64,000 bases of DNA from Variovorax paradoxus (GTDB lineage Bacteria; Pseudomonadota; Gammaproteobacteria; Burkholderiales; Burkholderiaceae_C), in contig NZ_JAGGNU010000055.1 of NCBI RefSeq assembly GCF_018614915.1, forward strand, positions 1 to 64,000, read 5' to 3'. This document shows, one piece after another, positions 36,505 to 45,302 of this stretch. The notes below the pieces were generated by a model. The model was not told where the DNA came from, made no database searches, and saw only the letters and a list, made by a program, of their open reading frames with translations. Numbering within the stretch: position 1 is the stretch's first letter; every line of letters starts with the position of its first letter. The position numbers and the translations under genes are program-made.

Positions 36505-37656
36505 TCAGCGACCGTCGGGCATCAGTACCATGTTGTCCCGGTGCACCATCTCGGGCTCGGCGACATAGCCCAGCAGGCGCTCGAACTCGGCTGAGGGTTT
36601 GCGACACAACAGCCGCGCTTCGGCGCTCGAGTAGTTGGCCAACCCGCGCGCCAGTTCGATGCCCTGCGCGTCCCGCACGGCGATGACGTCGCCGCGCGAA
36701 AACTCCCCCTCGACGCTGGTCATGCCGATCGGCAGCAGGCTCTTGCCCTCGCCCCGCACCTTGGCGGCAGCACCGGCGTCTACCGTGACCGCGCCGCGCA
36801 GCTGCAGGTGGTCGGCCATCCAGCGCTTGCGTGCCTGGTGCTTGGCGGTCTGCGCCAGCAGCAGCGTGCCGATCGGCTCGCCGCGCGCGAGGCGCAACAG
36901 GGCATCGGGCTCGCGGCCCCACGCGATGACCGTGGACGCGCCGGAAGCGGCAGCACGCTTGGCGGCAAGAATCTTGGTGATCATGCCGCCGCGGCCGATG
37001 CTGCTGCCCGCACCACCGGCCATGGCTTCGAGCGCGGGGTCGCCGGCGGCCGCCTCGTGCACGAAACGCGCATCGGGGTTCTTGCGCGGATCGGCCGTGT
37101 AGAGGCCCTTCTGGTCGGTCAGGATCACCAGCGCATCGGCCTCCACCAGGTTGGCGACCAGCGCGCCCAGCGTGTCGTTGTCGCCGAACTTGATCTCGTC
37201 GTTGACCACCGTGTCGTTCTCGTTGATGACCGGCACCACGCCGAGCGCAAGCAGCGTCACCAGCGTCGAGCGCGCATTCAGGTAGCGTTCGCGATCGGCG
37301 AGGTCGGCGTGCGTCAGCAGCACCTGCGCGCTGCCCATGCCGTTTTCGCGCAGCTTGGTCTCGTAGATCTGCGCCAGGCCCATCTGCCCAACCGCTGCGG
37401 CAGCCTGCAGCTCGTGGACTTCGTGCGGGCGCGTGCGCCAGCCGAGCCGCTTCATGCCTTCGGCGATGGCTCCGCTAGACACCATCACGACTTCCCGGCC
37501 ATCGCGCACCAGCGTCGCGAGCTGCCGGCACCATTCGCCGATGGCGTTTTCGTCCAGGCCTCGGCCCTCGTTGGTGACGAGGCTGGAGCCCACCTTGACG
37601 ACGATGCGACGCGCATCGCGCAGAGCAGTGGAACCGGTGGTGGAGCTTGAGGTCAT
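36505..37656 (-). CDS. proB: Glutamate 5-kinase
   Basis: Phosphorylates glutamate in the first step of proline synthesis. It is 383 residues: an amino-acid-kinase domain (RIVVKVGSSLVT near residue 16, VVPVINENDTVVNDEI, FGDNDTLGALVA) and a C-terminal PUA domain from about 285. The ATG at 37656 is preferred to an in-frame TTG three codons earlier. One base separates it from the obgE stop, so the two are tightly coupled. Confidence 0.97.
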   Translation of the reverse strand: MTSSSTTGSTALRDARRIVVKVGSSLVTNEGRGLDENAIGEWCRQLATLVRDGREVVMVSSGAIAEGMKRLGWRTRPHEVHELQAAAAVGQMGLAQIYETKLRENGMGSAQVLLTHADLADRERYLNARSTLVTLLALGVVPVINENDTVVNDEIKFGDNDTLGALVANLVEADALVILTDQKGLYTADPRKNPDARFVHEAAAGDPALEAMAGGAGSSIGRGGMITKILAAKRAAASGASTVIAWGREPDALLRLARGEPIGTLLLAQTAKHQARKRWMADHLQLRGAVTVDAGAAAKVRGEGKSLLPIGMTSVEGEFSRGDVIAVRDAQGIELARGLANYSSAEARLLCRKPSAEFERLLGYVAEPEMVHRDNMVLMPDGR

Positions 37657-37657
37657 G

Positions 37658-38710
37658 TCAGGCAAAACGCGGGTCGATCTCCGTCGGCGGCTGCTCGGCG
37701 ACCTGCTGCGCCTTGACGTGCTGGTAGATCGCCTGCACCAGGTGCTCGCAGCCTTCGCGCGTGAGTGCCGAAATCTCGAACACCGGCCCCTTGAAGCGCA
37801 ATCGCTTGACGAAGTCCTTCACGCGCGCGGCGCGCTCTTCGGCCGGCACCATGTCGAGCTTGTTGAGCACCAGCCAGCGCGGCTTTTCGTACAGCGCGGC
37901 GTCGTACTTCTTGAGTTCGCCGACGATTGCCTTGGCCTGCGCGACCGGATCGGCATCGTCGAAGGGCGCGATGTCGACCACGTGCAGCAGCAGGCGGGTG
38001 CGCTGCAGGTGGCGCAGGAACAAATGGCCAAGTCCGGCGCCCTCCGAGGCCCCTTCGATCAGGCCCGGGAGATCCGCGACGACGAAACTCTGCTCCGGCC
38101 CGACGCGCACCACGCCGAGGTTCGGATGCAGCGTGGTGAAGGGGTAGTCGGCGATGCGCGGGCGTGCATTGGAGATCGCACTGATGAGCGTCGATTTGCC
38201 GGCGTTCGGCATGCCGAGCAGGCCCACGTCGGCCAGCACCTTCAGCTCGAGCTTGAGGCTCTTCTTTTCGCCGGGCCAGCCGGGTGTCTTCTGCCGCGGC
38301 GCACGGTTGATGGCGCTCTTGAAACGCATGTTGCCGAAACCGCCATCGCCGCCCTTGGCAATGGTGATCACTTCGCCTGGGGTCAGCAGTTCGTACAGCA
38401 CCTCGCCGGTTTCGGCGTCGGTGATGATGGTGCCGACCGGCATCTTGAGGATGATGTCGTCGCCTGCGGCGCCGAACATGTCCGAGCCCATGCCGTGCTG
38501 CCCGCGCTTGGCCTCGTGGCGGCGCGCGAAGCGAAAATCGACCAGCGTATTGAGGCTCGGATCGGCCACGGCGAACACATGCCCGCCGCGACCGCCGTCG
38601 CCGCCATTCGGGCCGCCGAACTCCTTGTACTTCTCATGCCGGAATGACACGCAGCCGTTGCCGCCATCGCCGGCGGCGATGTCGATGAAGGCTTCGTCCA
38701 CGAACTTCAT
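37658..38710 (-). CDS. obgE: Obg family GTPase
   Basis: Ribosome-associated GTPase in 50S assembly and stress control. It is 350 residues. The glycine-rich Obg domain (about 1-158) has the GGDGGRGG-type repeats. The G domain has G1 GMPNAGKST and G3 DLPGLIEGA, with NKLD as G4. It follows rpmA after 68 bases holding a terminator-like hairpin and precedes proB by one base. Confidence 0.97.
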   Translation of the reverse strand: MKFVDEAFIDIAAGDGGNGCVSFRHEKYKEFGGPNGGDGGRGGHVFAVADPSLNTLVDFRFARRHEAKRGQHGMGSDMFGAAGDDIILKMPVGTIITDAETGEVLYELLTPGEVITIAKGGDGGFGNMRFKSAINRAPRQKTPGWPGEKKSLKLELKVLADVGLLGMPNAGKSTLISAISNARPRIADYPFTTLHPNLGVVRVGPEQSFVVADLPGLIEGASEGAGLGHLFLRHLQRTRLLLHVVDIAPFDDADPVAQAKAIVGELKKYDAALYEKPRWLVLNKLDMVPAEERAARVKDFVKRLRFKGPVFEISALTREGCEHLVQAIYQHVKAQQVAEQPPTEIDPRFA

Positions 38711-38724
38711 GAGATGTCCAGTTT

Positions 38725-38757
38725 ACAAATGAAGAAGCCCCGGCAAAGCGGGGCTTC
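38725..38757 (-). terminator. Terminator-like hairpin between rpmA and obgE
   Basis: Read on the minus strand, GAAGCCCCG pairs perfectly over nine bases with CGGGGCTTC around a 6-base loop, followed by TTCATTTG. This is a strong stem with a moderate T-run, likely reducing read-through from the abundant ribosomal-protein transcript into obgE-proB. Confidence 0.7.
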
Positions 38758-38778
38758 GAGCAGATCGAAGTGACTGGC

Positions 38779-39036
38779 TTACGCCGGTGTCACGTTGACC
38801 GTGTGCTTGTTGAGCGCGCCCTTGGTCCCGAAGGACACGTGGCCATCGACCAGGGCGAACAGCGTGTGGTCCTTGCCCAAGCCGACGTTGGTGCCGGGGT
38901 GGAACTGGGTGCCGCGCTGGCGCACGATGATCGAGCCAGCGCTGATCAGTTCGCCGCCGAACCGCTTCACGCCGAGCATCTTGGGCTTGGAATCGCGCCC
39001 GTTTCGCGTTGAGCCGCCGCCTTTTTTCTGTGCCAT
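38779..39036 (-). CDS. rpmA: 50S ribosomal protein L27
   Basis: Component of the large subunit near the peptidyl-transferase centre. It is 85 residues with the standard N-terminus MAQKKGGGSTRNGRDS and the FGGELISAGSIIVRQRGT signature. It lies 12 bases after rplU in the conserved rplU-rpmA-obgE order. Confidence 0.98.
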   Translation of the reverse strand: MAQKKGGGSTRNGRDSKPKMLGVKRFGGELISAGSIIVRQRGTQFHPGTNVGLGKDHTLFALVDGHVSFGTKGALNKHTVNVTPA

Positions 39037-39048
39037 GGTGTTCGCTCC

Positions 39049-39360
39049 TTAGCCGGCGATCGCACCGATTTGCAGTTCGGTGAACTGCTGGCGATGGCCT
39101 TGACGTTTCTGATAGTGCTTGCGACGGCGCATCTTGAAGATGCGAACCTTGTCGTGCTTGCCGTGCGACAGCACAGTGGCTGTCACGGATGCGCCGGACA
39201 CCAGGGGCGTACCGACCTTGATTGCGCTGCCGTCGCCGACTGCGAGCACTTGGTCGATCACGATTTCCTGGCCTACGTCCGCAGCAATCTGTTCTACTTT
39301 AATTTTCTCGCCGGAAGCAACGCGATATTGCTTGCCACCGGTTTTTATGACCGCGTACAT
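39049..39360 (-). CDS. rplU: 50S ribosomal protein L21
   Basis: Large-subunit protein of 103 residues beginning MYAVIKTGGKQYRVA, with the C-terminal KMRRRKHYQKRQGHRQQFTE segment. It is first in rplU-rpmA-obgE-proB and preceded by a hairpin-bearing leader. Confidence 0.98.
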   Translation of the reverse strand: MYAVIKTGGKQYRVASGEKIKVEQIAADVGQEIVIDQVLAVGDGSAIKVGTPLVSGASVTATVLSHGKHDKVRIFKMRRRKHYQKRQGHRQQFTELQIGAIAG

Positions 39361-39381
39361 GTTGACCTCTTGGAATAAGAT

Positions 39382-39407
39382 GGCTCTACGGCGAATTCCG
39401 CAGAGCC
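39382..39407 (-). promoter_or_regulatory. Stem-loop in the rplU leader
   Basis: On the minus strand GGCTCTGCGG pairs with CCGTAGAGCC around the loop AATTCG: six GC-rich pairs, a G-T wobble and three more pairs. The wobble would be an A-C mismatch on the other strand, so the fold favours the rplU mRNA. It ends 21 bases before the ATG and would sit at the very 5' end if the TAGAAT at 39412-39417 is the -10 box. Confidence 0.5.
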
Positions 39408-39411
39408 CAAC

Positions 39412-39417
39412 ATTCTA
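39412..39417 (-). promoter_or_regulatory. Probable -10 box of rplU-rpmA
   Basis: TAGAAT on the minus strand, 52 bases before the rplU start codon. No good -35 hexamer is seen at 16-18 bases. Confidence 0.4.
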
Positions 39418-39480
39418 GCATGGCGGGCCTTCGCCGGCATCGGGTGAAGCCGGGCAGCGCCTTCCTGGCACCCGGCTCCC

Positions 39481-39486
39481 TATAAT
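39481..39486 (+). promoter_or_regulatory. Probable -10 box of ispB
   Basis: A perfect TATAAT on the plus strand, 60 bases before the proposed TTG start, in the 186-base divergent gap between rplU and ispB. The matching -35 is poor. Confidence 0.45.
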
Positions 39487-39546
39487 CTGCGCCTTCCGGC
39501 CCTGCGCCATCGTCGTCCCCCCACGCAGCGCACAAGCGCCCTTGCC

Positions 39547-40539
39547 TTGTCAGTTCCCCCCGCCGACACCTCCCCCGCCGCCGCCGTACTCAGCTTGATC
39601 GCAGAGGACATGGCAGGGGTCGATCTCGTGATTGCCCGTCGCCTGGATACCGGCGTTCCGCTGGTCCGCCAAGTCTCCAAGTACATCATTTCAGCCGGCG
39701 GCAAGCGGCTGCGCCCCGCGCTGCTGCTGCTCATGGCCGGCGCCTTGGGCTATCGCGGAGAACAGCGCTTCAACCTTGCTGCGGTGGTCGAGTTCATCCA
39801 CACCGCGACCTTGCTGCACGACGACGTCGTCGACGAATCCACGCTTCGGCGCGGCCGTCCGACCGCCAATGAGTCCTTCGGCAATCCGGCCAGCGTGCTG
39901 GTCGGCGACTTTCTCTATTCCCGCGCGTTCCAGATGATGTTGGATGCCAACAACGTCCGCGTGATGGAAATCCTGGCCGAAGCGACCAATGTGATCGCCG
40001 AAGGGGAAGTTCTGCAGCTCATGAACATGCACGATGCCTCGCTCGACGAAGAGGCTTACCTCCGGGTGATCCGCTCCAAGACGGCCAAGCTGTTCGAGGC
40101 CAGTACTCGGCTCGCCGCGGTATTGGCGGGCGTCACGCCGCTTGTGGAAGAGGCATGTGCTGCCTATGGGCAAGCGCTGGGCACTGCTTTCCAGGTGATC
40201 GACGATGTGCTCGACTATGCGGGCGATGCGAACGAAACCGGCAAGAACGTGGGCGACGACCTGCGTGAAGGCAAAACGACGCTGCCGCTGATTCTGGCCA
40301 TGCAACGGGGCACGCCGGCGCAGCGCGAGTTGATCCGAGCCGCTATCGAGGCAGGCGACACGACGCAACTGCCGCAGATTGTCGCGATCGTCCGGGAAAC
40401 AGGCGCTCTGGACGCTACGCGGGCTGCAGCGGCAGCCGAAGCGCAACGCGCGATGGATGCGCTTCAAGGCTTTCCCGCGAATTCGCACTCCGCCGGTTTG
40501 CTACAATTATCGGCTCAGTTGCTTGAGCGACGCGCCTAG
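39547..40539 (+). CDS. ispB: Octaprenyl/polyprenyl diphosphate synthase
   Basis: Trans-prenyltransferase extending farnesyl diphosphate to the side chain of ubiquinone. It is 330 residues. The two aspartate-rich motifs are DDVVD in TATLLHDDVVDES and DDVLD in FQVIDDVLDYAGD. FHPP-type segments GGKRLRPALLLL and IAEGEVLQLMN are also present. The proposed start is a TTG, 21 codons before the DMAGVDLVI block. No ATG gives the expected N-terminal length, since the first ATG would cut into that block. It is divergent from rplU, a conserved arrangement. Confidence 0.95.
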   Translation: MSVPPADTSPAAAVLSLIAEDMAGVDLVIARRLDTGVPLVRQVSKYIISAGGKRLRPALLLLMAGALGYRGEQRFNLAAVVEFIHTATLLHDDVVDESTLRRGRPTANESFGNPASVLVGDFLYSRAFQMMLDANNVRVMEILAEATNVIAEGEVLQLMNMHDASLDEEAYLRVIRSKTAKLFEASTRLAAVLAGVTPLVEEACAAYGQALGTAFQVIDDVLDYAGDANETGKNVGDDLREGKTTLPLILAMQRGTPAQRELIRAAIEAGDTTQLPQIVAIVRETGALDATRAAAAAEAQRAMDALQGFPANSHSAGLLQLSAQLLERRA

Positions 40540-40589
40540 ACACCTCACGACAGTGGGCACCCGGGACGACACTTTTTTCTTGCAACCAT

Positions 40590-40666
40590 CGGGGTGTAGC
40601 TTAGCCTGGTAGAGCGCTACGTTCGGGACGTAGAGGCCGGAGGTTCGAATCCTCTCACCCCGACCA
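40590..40666 (+). tRNA. tRNA-Pro (CGG)
   Basis: A 77-base cloverleaf with encoded CCA. The acceptor CGGGGTG pairs with CACCCCG. The anticodon stem CTACG/CGTAG surrounds the loop TTCGGGA, with anticodon CGG at 40624-40626. The T-arm is GGAGG-TTCGAAT-CCTCT. A TACAAT at 40502-40507, inside the end of ispB, could be its -10 box. Its cognate synthetase proS is also in this window. Confidence 0.97.
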
Positions 40667-40675
40667 GTCTTTTGA

Positions 40676-40729
40676 GGCTGTAAATGCAAAATGCTGCGCG
40701 GTCTGTTGCTGCGGAGCGATTTACAGGCC
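40676..40729. repeat. Inverted repeat just after tRNA-Pro
   Basis: GGCTGTAAATGC (40676-40687) is mirrored by GCGATTTACAGGCC (40716-40729), allowing a long stem with small bulges and a 28-base loop. It starts ten bases after the tRNA CCA end, and 56 bases separate it from pilB. There is no T-run. It could help tRNA 3' processing, be a degenerate terminator, or be a small structured RNA. Confidence 0.45.
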
Positions 40730-40785
40730 ATGGGGGATCAGCGATGATCGTGAAGCAATTTTTCACGTCTTGTTACATTCGTTGA

Positions 40786-42519
40786 ATGGCCGCTGCTGAT
40801 CCCCTCGTCAAAGAAAGCTCGTCGATCGCCCTTCCGGGACTCGCGCGTGCCCTGATATCGGCCGGCAAGCTGCCGGCAAAAACAGCAGAAGACATCTATC
40901 AGAAGTCGCTCAGCGGGCGGACCAGCTTCATCGCTGAACTGACCGGCACGGGCGCCGTGTCCGCCGCAGATCTCGCTCATACCCTGTCGAGCGCCTTCGG
41001 TGCGCCCCTGCTCGATCTCGATGCGATCGATCCGCAGCGCCTTCCCAAGGACCTGCTCGACCCCAAGCTGTGCCAAGCCTATCGGGTCGTCGTCCTAAGC
41101 AAGCGCAACAATCGTCTCATTGTTGCAACAGCCGACCCTTCAGATCAGCAGGCAGCCGAAAAAATCAAGTTCGCGTCCCAGATGGGCGTGGACTGGGTCA
41201 TCGCCGAATACGACAAGCTGTCGCGAATGATCGAGGCGGCGGCGGTGAGTGCCTCCGAGACCATCGACAGCATCGTCGGCGCCGAGTTCGAATTCGACGA
41301 CGTCTCGGCGGACACCGCGACAGATAGCAACGACCCGGCAGTGGCCGAGGTCGAAGACGCACCGGTCGTCCGCTTCCTGCACAAGATGCTGCTCGACGCA
41401 TTCAGCATGCGCGCGTCGGACATTCACTTCGAGCCCTACGAGCATCAATACCGCGTGCGCTTCCGCGTCGACGGTGAGTTGCGTGAGATCGCGAGCCCTC
41501 CAACGGTCATAAAGGACAAGCTCGCGTCGCGCATCAAGGTGATTTCACGGCTGGACATCTCCGAAAAGCGGGTGCCGCAAGACGGCCGCATGAAACTCAA
41601 GATTGGTCCCGACCGCGTGATCGATTTCCGCGTGAGCACCTTGCCCACTCTGTTCGGCGAAAAGATCGTGATCCGTATCCTCGACCCGAGCAGCGCACGC
41701 CTGGGCATCGATGCCTTGGGCTACGACGCGGACGAGAAAGAGCGCCTGATGCAGGCGATCGGACGTCCCTACGGCATGGTGCTGGTGACGGGCCCCACGG
41801 GCTCTGGCAAGACCGTGTCGCTCTATACCTGCCTGAACCTGCTCAACAAGCCCGGCGTCAATATCGCCACGGCCGAAGATCCGTCCGAAATCAACTTGCC
41901 CGGCGTGAACCAGGTCAACGTCAACGAGCGGGCGGGTCTGACCTTCGCGACCGCCCTGCGCGCCTTCCTGCGCCAGGATCCGGACATCATCATGGTCGGC
42001 GAAATCCGCGACCTCGAAACCGCTGACATCTCGATCAAGGCCGCCCAAACGGGCCACTTGGTCCTGTCGACCCTTCACACCAACGACGCCCCCACGACAC
42101 TCACGCGCATGCGAAACATGGGCATCGCGCCCTTCAATATCGCATCGAGCGTGATCCTGATCACCGCGCAGCGGCTGGCGCGCCGCCTCTGCCCGACTTG
42201 CAAGATGCCTGCGGACGTCCCCAAGGAGGCCCTGCTCGATGCCGGCTTCAAGGACAGCGAGATAGACGGCACCTGGAAAGCCTACCGCCCGGTCGGCTGT
42301 TCGGCCTGCAACGGCGGCTACAAGGGACGCGTGGGCATCTATCAGGTGATGCCGATCTCCGAGGAGATTCAGAAAATCATCCTGCGCGACGGTAGCGCCC
42401 TGGACATCGCACGGCAGTCCGAGCTTGAAGGCGTGCGTTCGCTGCGCCAGTCAGGACTGAAGAAAGTCACGCAAGGCCTGACCTCACTCGAAGAAGTGCT
42501 CGCGGTCACCAACGAATAG
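40786..42519 (+). CDS. pilB: Type IV pilus assembly ATPase PilB
   Basis: Hexameric ATPase powering pilus extension. It is 577 residues: an N-terminal MshEN-type domain (about 20-150), then the ATPase with ASDIHFEP at 210-217, Walker A GPTGSGKT at 336-343, Walker B IIMVGEIRD at 401-409, and the zinc tetracysteine motif (Cys469, Cys472, Cys505, Cys508). It starts the pilB-pilC-pilD cluster. A small hairpin (CGTGAA...TTCACG, 40749-40767) lies before the ATG. Confidence 0.97.
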   Translation: MAAADPLVKESSSIALPGLARALISAGKLPAKTAEDIYQKSLSGRTSFIAELTGTGAVSAADLAHTLSSAFGAPLLDLDAIDPQRLPKDLLDPKLCQAYRVVVLSKRNNRLIVATADPSDQQAAEKIKFASQMGVDWVIAEYDKLSRMIEAAAVSASETIDSIVGAEFEFDDVSADTATDSNDPAVAEVEDAPVVRFLHKMLLDAFSMRASDIHFEPYEHQYRVRFRVDGELREIASPPTVIKDKLASRIKVISRLDISEKRVPQDGRMKLKIGPDRVIDFRVSTLPTLFGEKIVIRILDPSSARLGIDALGYDADEKERLMQAIGRPYGMVLVTGPTGSGKTVSLYTCLNLLNKPGVNIATAEDPSEINLPGVNQVNVNERAGLTFATALRAFLRQDPDIIMVGEIRDLETADISIKAAQTGHLVLSTLHTNDAPTTLTRMRNMGIAPFNIASSVILITAQRLARRLCPTCKMPADVPKEALLDAGFKDSEIDGTWKAYRPVGCSACNGGYKGRVGIYQVMPISEEIQKIILRDGSALDIARQSELEGVRSLRQSGLKKVTQGLTSLEEVLAVTNE

Positions 42520-42539
42520 CATTGAGAAGCGGAGATCGA

Positions 42540-43763
42540 ATGGCAACGGCAGCAGCATCAACCCGAACGGTCAAGGAATACGTCTTCGAGTGGGAAGGCA
42601 AGGACCGCAACGGCAAGATAGTACGCGGCGAAACCCGCGCGGTCGGCGAAAACCAGGTGCAAGCCGCGCTGCGGCGCCAGGGCGTGCTCGCGACCAAGAT
42701 CAAGAAGCGACGCATGCGCGCCGGCAAGGCCATCAAGCCGAAGGACATCGCCATCTTCACGCGCCAGCTGGCGACGATGATGAAAGCCGGCGTTCCCCTG
42801 CTGCAGTCCTTTGACATCGTGGGCCGCGGCAACGCCAATCCGAGCGTGGCCAAGCTGCTCAACGACATTCGCAGTGACGTGGAAACAGGTACTTCGCTGT
42901 CCGCCGCCTTCCGCAAGTTTCCGAAGTACTTCGACAATCTCTACTGCAACCTTGTCGAAGCCGGCGAAGCGGCGGGCATTCTGGAGGAGTTGCTCGATCG
43001 CTTGGCCACCTACATGGAGAAGACCGAGGCGATCAAGTCGAAGATCAAGTCGGCGCTGATGTACCCCACCTCGGTGGTCGTCGTGGCATTCGTGGTGGTG
43101 GCGATCATCATGATCTTCGTGATCCCGGCCTTCAAGCAGGTGTTCAGCTCCTTCGGCGCCGATCTGCCCGCCCCGACGCTGATCGTCATGGCCATCAGCG
43201 AGTTCTTCGTTGCGTACTGGTGGTTGATCTTCGGCGTGATCGGCGGCGGCATCTACTTCTTCCTGCAGGCCTGGAAACGCAACGAACGCGTCCAGCGCGT
43301 CATGGACCGCCTGCTCCTGCGTTTGCCGATCTTCGGCACGCTGATCGACAAATCCTGCGTCGCACGCTGGACCCGCACTCTTGCCACGATGTTCGCGGCC
43401 GGCGTACCGCTGGTCGAGGCGCTCGACTCGGTCGGCGGCGCATCCGGCAATTCCGTCTATGCCGACGCCACGGCCAAGATTCAGCAGGAAGTCTCGACCG
43501 GCACCAGCCTGACGTCGGCCATGACCAATGCCAACCTGTTCCCCTCGATGGTCCTGCAGATGACCGCGATCGGCGAAGAGTCCGGCTCGATCGACCACAT
43601 GCTGGGCAAGGCTGCCGACTTCTACGAATCGGAAGTCGACGACATGGTCGCTGGCCTCTCGAGCCTGATGGAGCCCATCATCATCGTGTTCCTCGGCGTG
43701 ATCATCGGCGGCATCGTGGTTTCGATGTACCTGCCCATCTTCAAGCTCGGCCAGGTCGTCTGA
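42540..43763 (+). CDS. pilC: Type IV pilus inner-membrane platform protein PilC
   Basis: Polytopic platform protein that couples PilB to pilin assembly. It is 407 residues with two T2SSF domains (about 70-195 and 275-400) and membrane segments near 170-195, 220-245 and 375-400. Characteristic segments are IAIFTRQLATMMKAGVPLLQ and ARWTRTLATMFAAGVPLVEA. The ATG is 21 bases after pilB. Its stop overlaps pilD (TGATG). Confidence 0.97.
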   Translation: MATAAASTRTVKEYVFEWEGKDRNGKIVRGETRAVGENQVQAALRRQGVLATKIKKRRMRAGKAIKPKDIAIFTRQLATMMKAGVPLLQSFDIVGRGNANPSVAKLLNDIRSDVETGTSLSAAFRKFPKYFDNLYCNLVEAGEAAGILEELLDRLATYMEKTEAIKSKIKSALMYPTSVVVVAFVVVAIIMIFVIPAFKQVFSSFGADLPAPTLIVMAISEFFVAYWWLIFGVIGGGIYFFLQAWKRNERVQRVMDRLLLRLPIFGTLIDKSCVARWTRTLATMFAAGVPLVEALDSVGGASGNSVYADATAKIQQEVSTGTSLTSAMTNANLFPSMVLQMTAIGEESGSIDHMLGKAADFYESEVDDMVAGLSSLMEPIIIVFLGVIIGGIVVSMYLPIFKLGQVV

Positions 43764-44605
43764 TGCTGGTTTCGCAGGGGGTGGACGCCGCGCTGGCGGG
43801 CGTGCTGGGCTTGCTGATCGGAAGCTTCCTCAACGTCGTGATCTACCGCCTGCCGAAAATGCTGGAGCGCCAATGGGCCGCCGAATGCGCGAGCCTCAAC
43901 GGCACCGAGGCCGCCGCCGCCGAGCCCTTCAACCTGATGGTGCCGCATTCTCGCTGCCAGCAATGCGGCCATGCGATCCGCTGGTACGAGAACGTGCCGG
44001 TCTTGAGCTACCTCTTTCTTCGCGGCAAATGCTCTGCGTGCGGCACGCCGATCAGCCTGCGTTATCCGCTGATCGAACTCGCAACCGGCGCCCTGTTCGC
44101 CTGGTGCGTGTGGCGCATGCCGGGCCAGTTCGGGGCCTTGGCCTGGTGCGGCTTCGCTGCCGCGCTGCTTGCGCTGGCGCTGATCGACTGGGACACCACC
44201 CTTCTGCCCGACGACCTCACGCTGCCTCTGCTCTGGGCCGGCCTGCTCGCCGCCATCGCGGGTTTCACCGGGGTGAGCCTGACCAACGCCGTCTGGGGCG
44301 TTGTGGCCGGCTATGTGTCGCTGTGGGCCGTCTACTGGCTGTTCAAGCTGAGCACCGGCAAGGAAGGCATGGGCTATGGCGATTTCAAGCTGTTCGCAGC
44401 CTTTGGCGCATGGTTCGGATGGCAGGCGCTGATACCCATCATCCTGATGGCATCGGTGATCGGCGTGATCGTCGGCGTTGCGCTCAAGCTCAACAGCGGA
44501 CTGCGCGAGGGGGGATACGTGCCCTTCGGTCCCTTCCTCGCAGCTGCAGGCTTGACGGCGATGCTCTTCGGTCCAGACGCGATCCTTCGCGTCGTCGGCC
44601 TCTGA
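43763..44605 (+). CDS. pilD: Prepilin peptidase/N-methyltransferase PilD
   Basis: Aspartic membrane protease that cleaves and N-methylates type IV prepilins and, in some species, type II secretion pseudopilins. It is 280 residues. The cytoplasmic zinc site is formed by CQQC and CSAC pairs in the first loop. The catalytic aspartates are in ALIDWDTTLLPD and GMGYGDFKLF. About eight helices are predicted. The start codon overlaps the pilC stop. coaE follows after 16 bases. Confidence 0.96.
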   Translation: MLVSQGVDAALAGVLGLLIGSFLNVVIYRLPKMLERQWAAECASLNGTEAAAAEPFNLMVPHSRCQQCGHAIRWYENVPVLSYLFLRGKCSACGTPISLRYPLIELATGALFAWCVWRMPGQFGALAWCGFAAALLALALIDWDTTLLPDDLTLPLLWAGLLAAIAGFTGVSLTNAVWGVVAGYVSLWAVYWLFKLSTGKEGMGYGDFKLFAAFGAWFGWQALIPIILMASVIGVIVGVALKLNSGLREGGYVPFGPFLAAAGLTAMLFGPDAILRVVGL

Positions 44606-44621
44606 CGAAGGCGCGCACGCC

Positions 44622-45200
44622 ATGCGCATCGGACTGACCGGCGGCATCGGCAGCGGGAAGAGCACGGTCGCATCCATGCTGGCTGCCGCTGGCGCCACGC
44701 TGATCGACACCGACGCCATCGCGCGCGCCATCACCCAATCGCGAGGCGCAGCCATGCCGGCCATCGAGGCGGTGTTCGGCCCTTCGGTCATCGCCTCCGA
44801 CGGCAGCCTGGACCGCGCGCGCATGCGGGACTTGGTGTTTGCAGACGCAGCGGCCAAAGTTCGGCTCGAAGCCATCCTTCACCCCTTGATCGGCGCCGAA
44901 TGCGAGACCCAGGCGGCGGCGGCAGGCCCCGGCCTGATCGTGTTCGATGTGCCGCTCCTGGTCGAGTCGAAGCGATGGCGGGCCCTGGTTGACCGCGTGC
45001 TGGTGGTCGATGCGACCGAAGAAACGCAGCTGCAGCGCGTGCTCGCGCGCTCGGGCTGGACGCCCGACGCGGTGCGGGCCGTGATCACGCAACAAGCGTC
45101 GCGCGCCGCGCGCCGGGCGGCCGCCGATGCCGTGATCTTCAACGAGCAACTCACGCTCGAGGAACTCGAGCGGGAAGTCCGCGATCTACGCTGGGCTTAG
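44622..45200 (+). CDS. coaE: Dephospho-CoA kinase
   Basis: Last step of coenzyme A synthesis, phosphorylating dephospho-CoA. It is 192 residues with P-loop GGIGSGKST at about 6-14, the IDTDAIAR segment, and the FDVPLLVES segment. pilD-coaE-zapD-yacG is a familiar proteobacterial order, but here two O-acetylation genes intervene before zapD. Confidence 0.96.
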   Translation: MRIGLTGGIGSGKSTVASMLAAAGATLIDTDAIARAITQSRGAAMPAIEAVFGPSVIASDGSLDRARMRDLVFADAAAKVRLEAILHPLIGAECETQAAAAGPGLIVFDVPLLVESKRWRALVDRVLVVDATEETQLQRVLARSGWTPDAVRAVITQQASRAARRAAADAVIFNEQLTLEELEREVRDLRWA

Positions 45201-45302
45201 CCCTCAGCGGGCACGCGATAATACGCAGTTGGCCGCCACGGCGGCTCTCCCGACGATCAGAAGAAGACGGCGCACGAGGCGAACGCGCCCACCCCACCCG
45301 AG

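Noticed and set aside
39467..39486. Sigma54-like TGGCAC upstream of ispB
   Set aside because: The second element (TTGCW at the correct spacing) is missing, and a plain TATAAT is present instead.
40590..40666. tRNA-Pro as an attachment site for an integrated element
   Set aside because: No integrase gene, no repeat of the tRNA 3' end within the window, and ordinary core genes on both sides.
45231..45246. GCCGCC/GGCGGC inverted repeat after coaE as a terminator
   Set aside because: The loop would be about two bases and no T-run follows.
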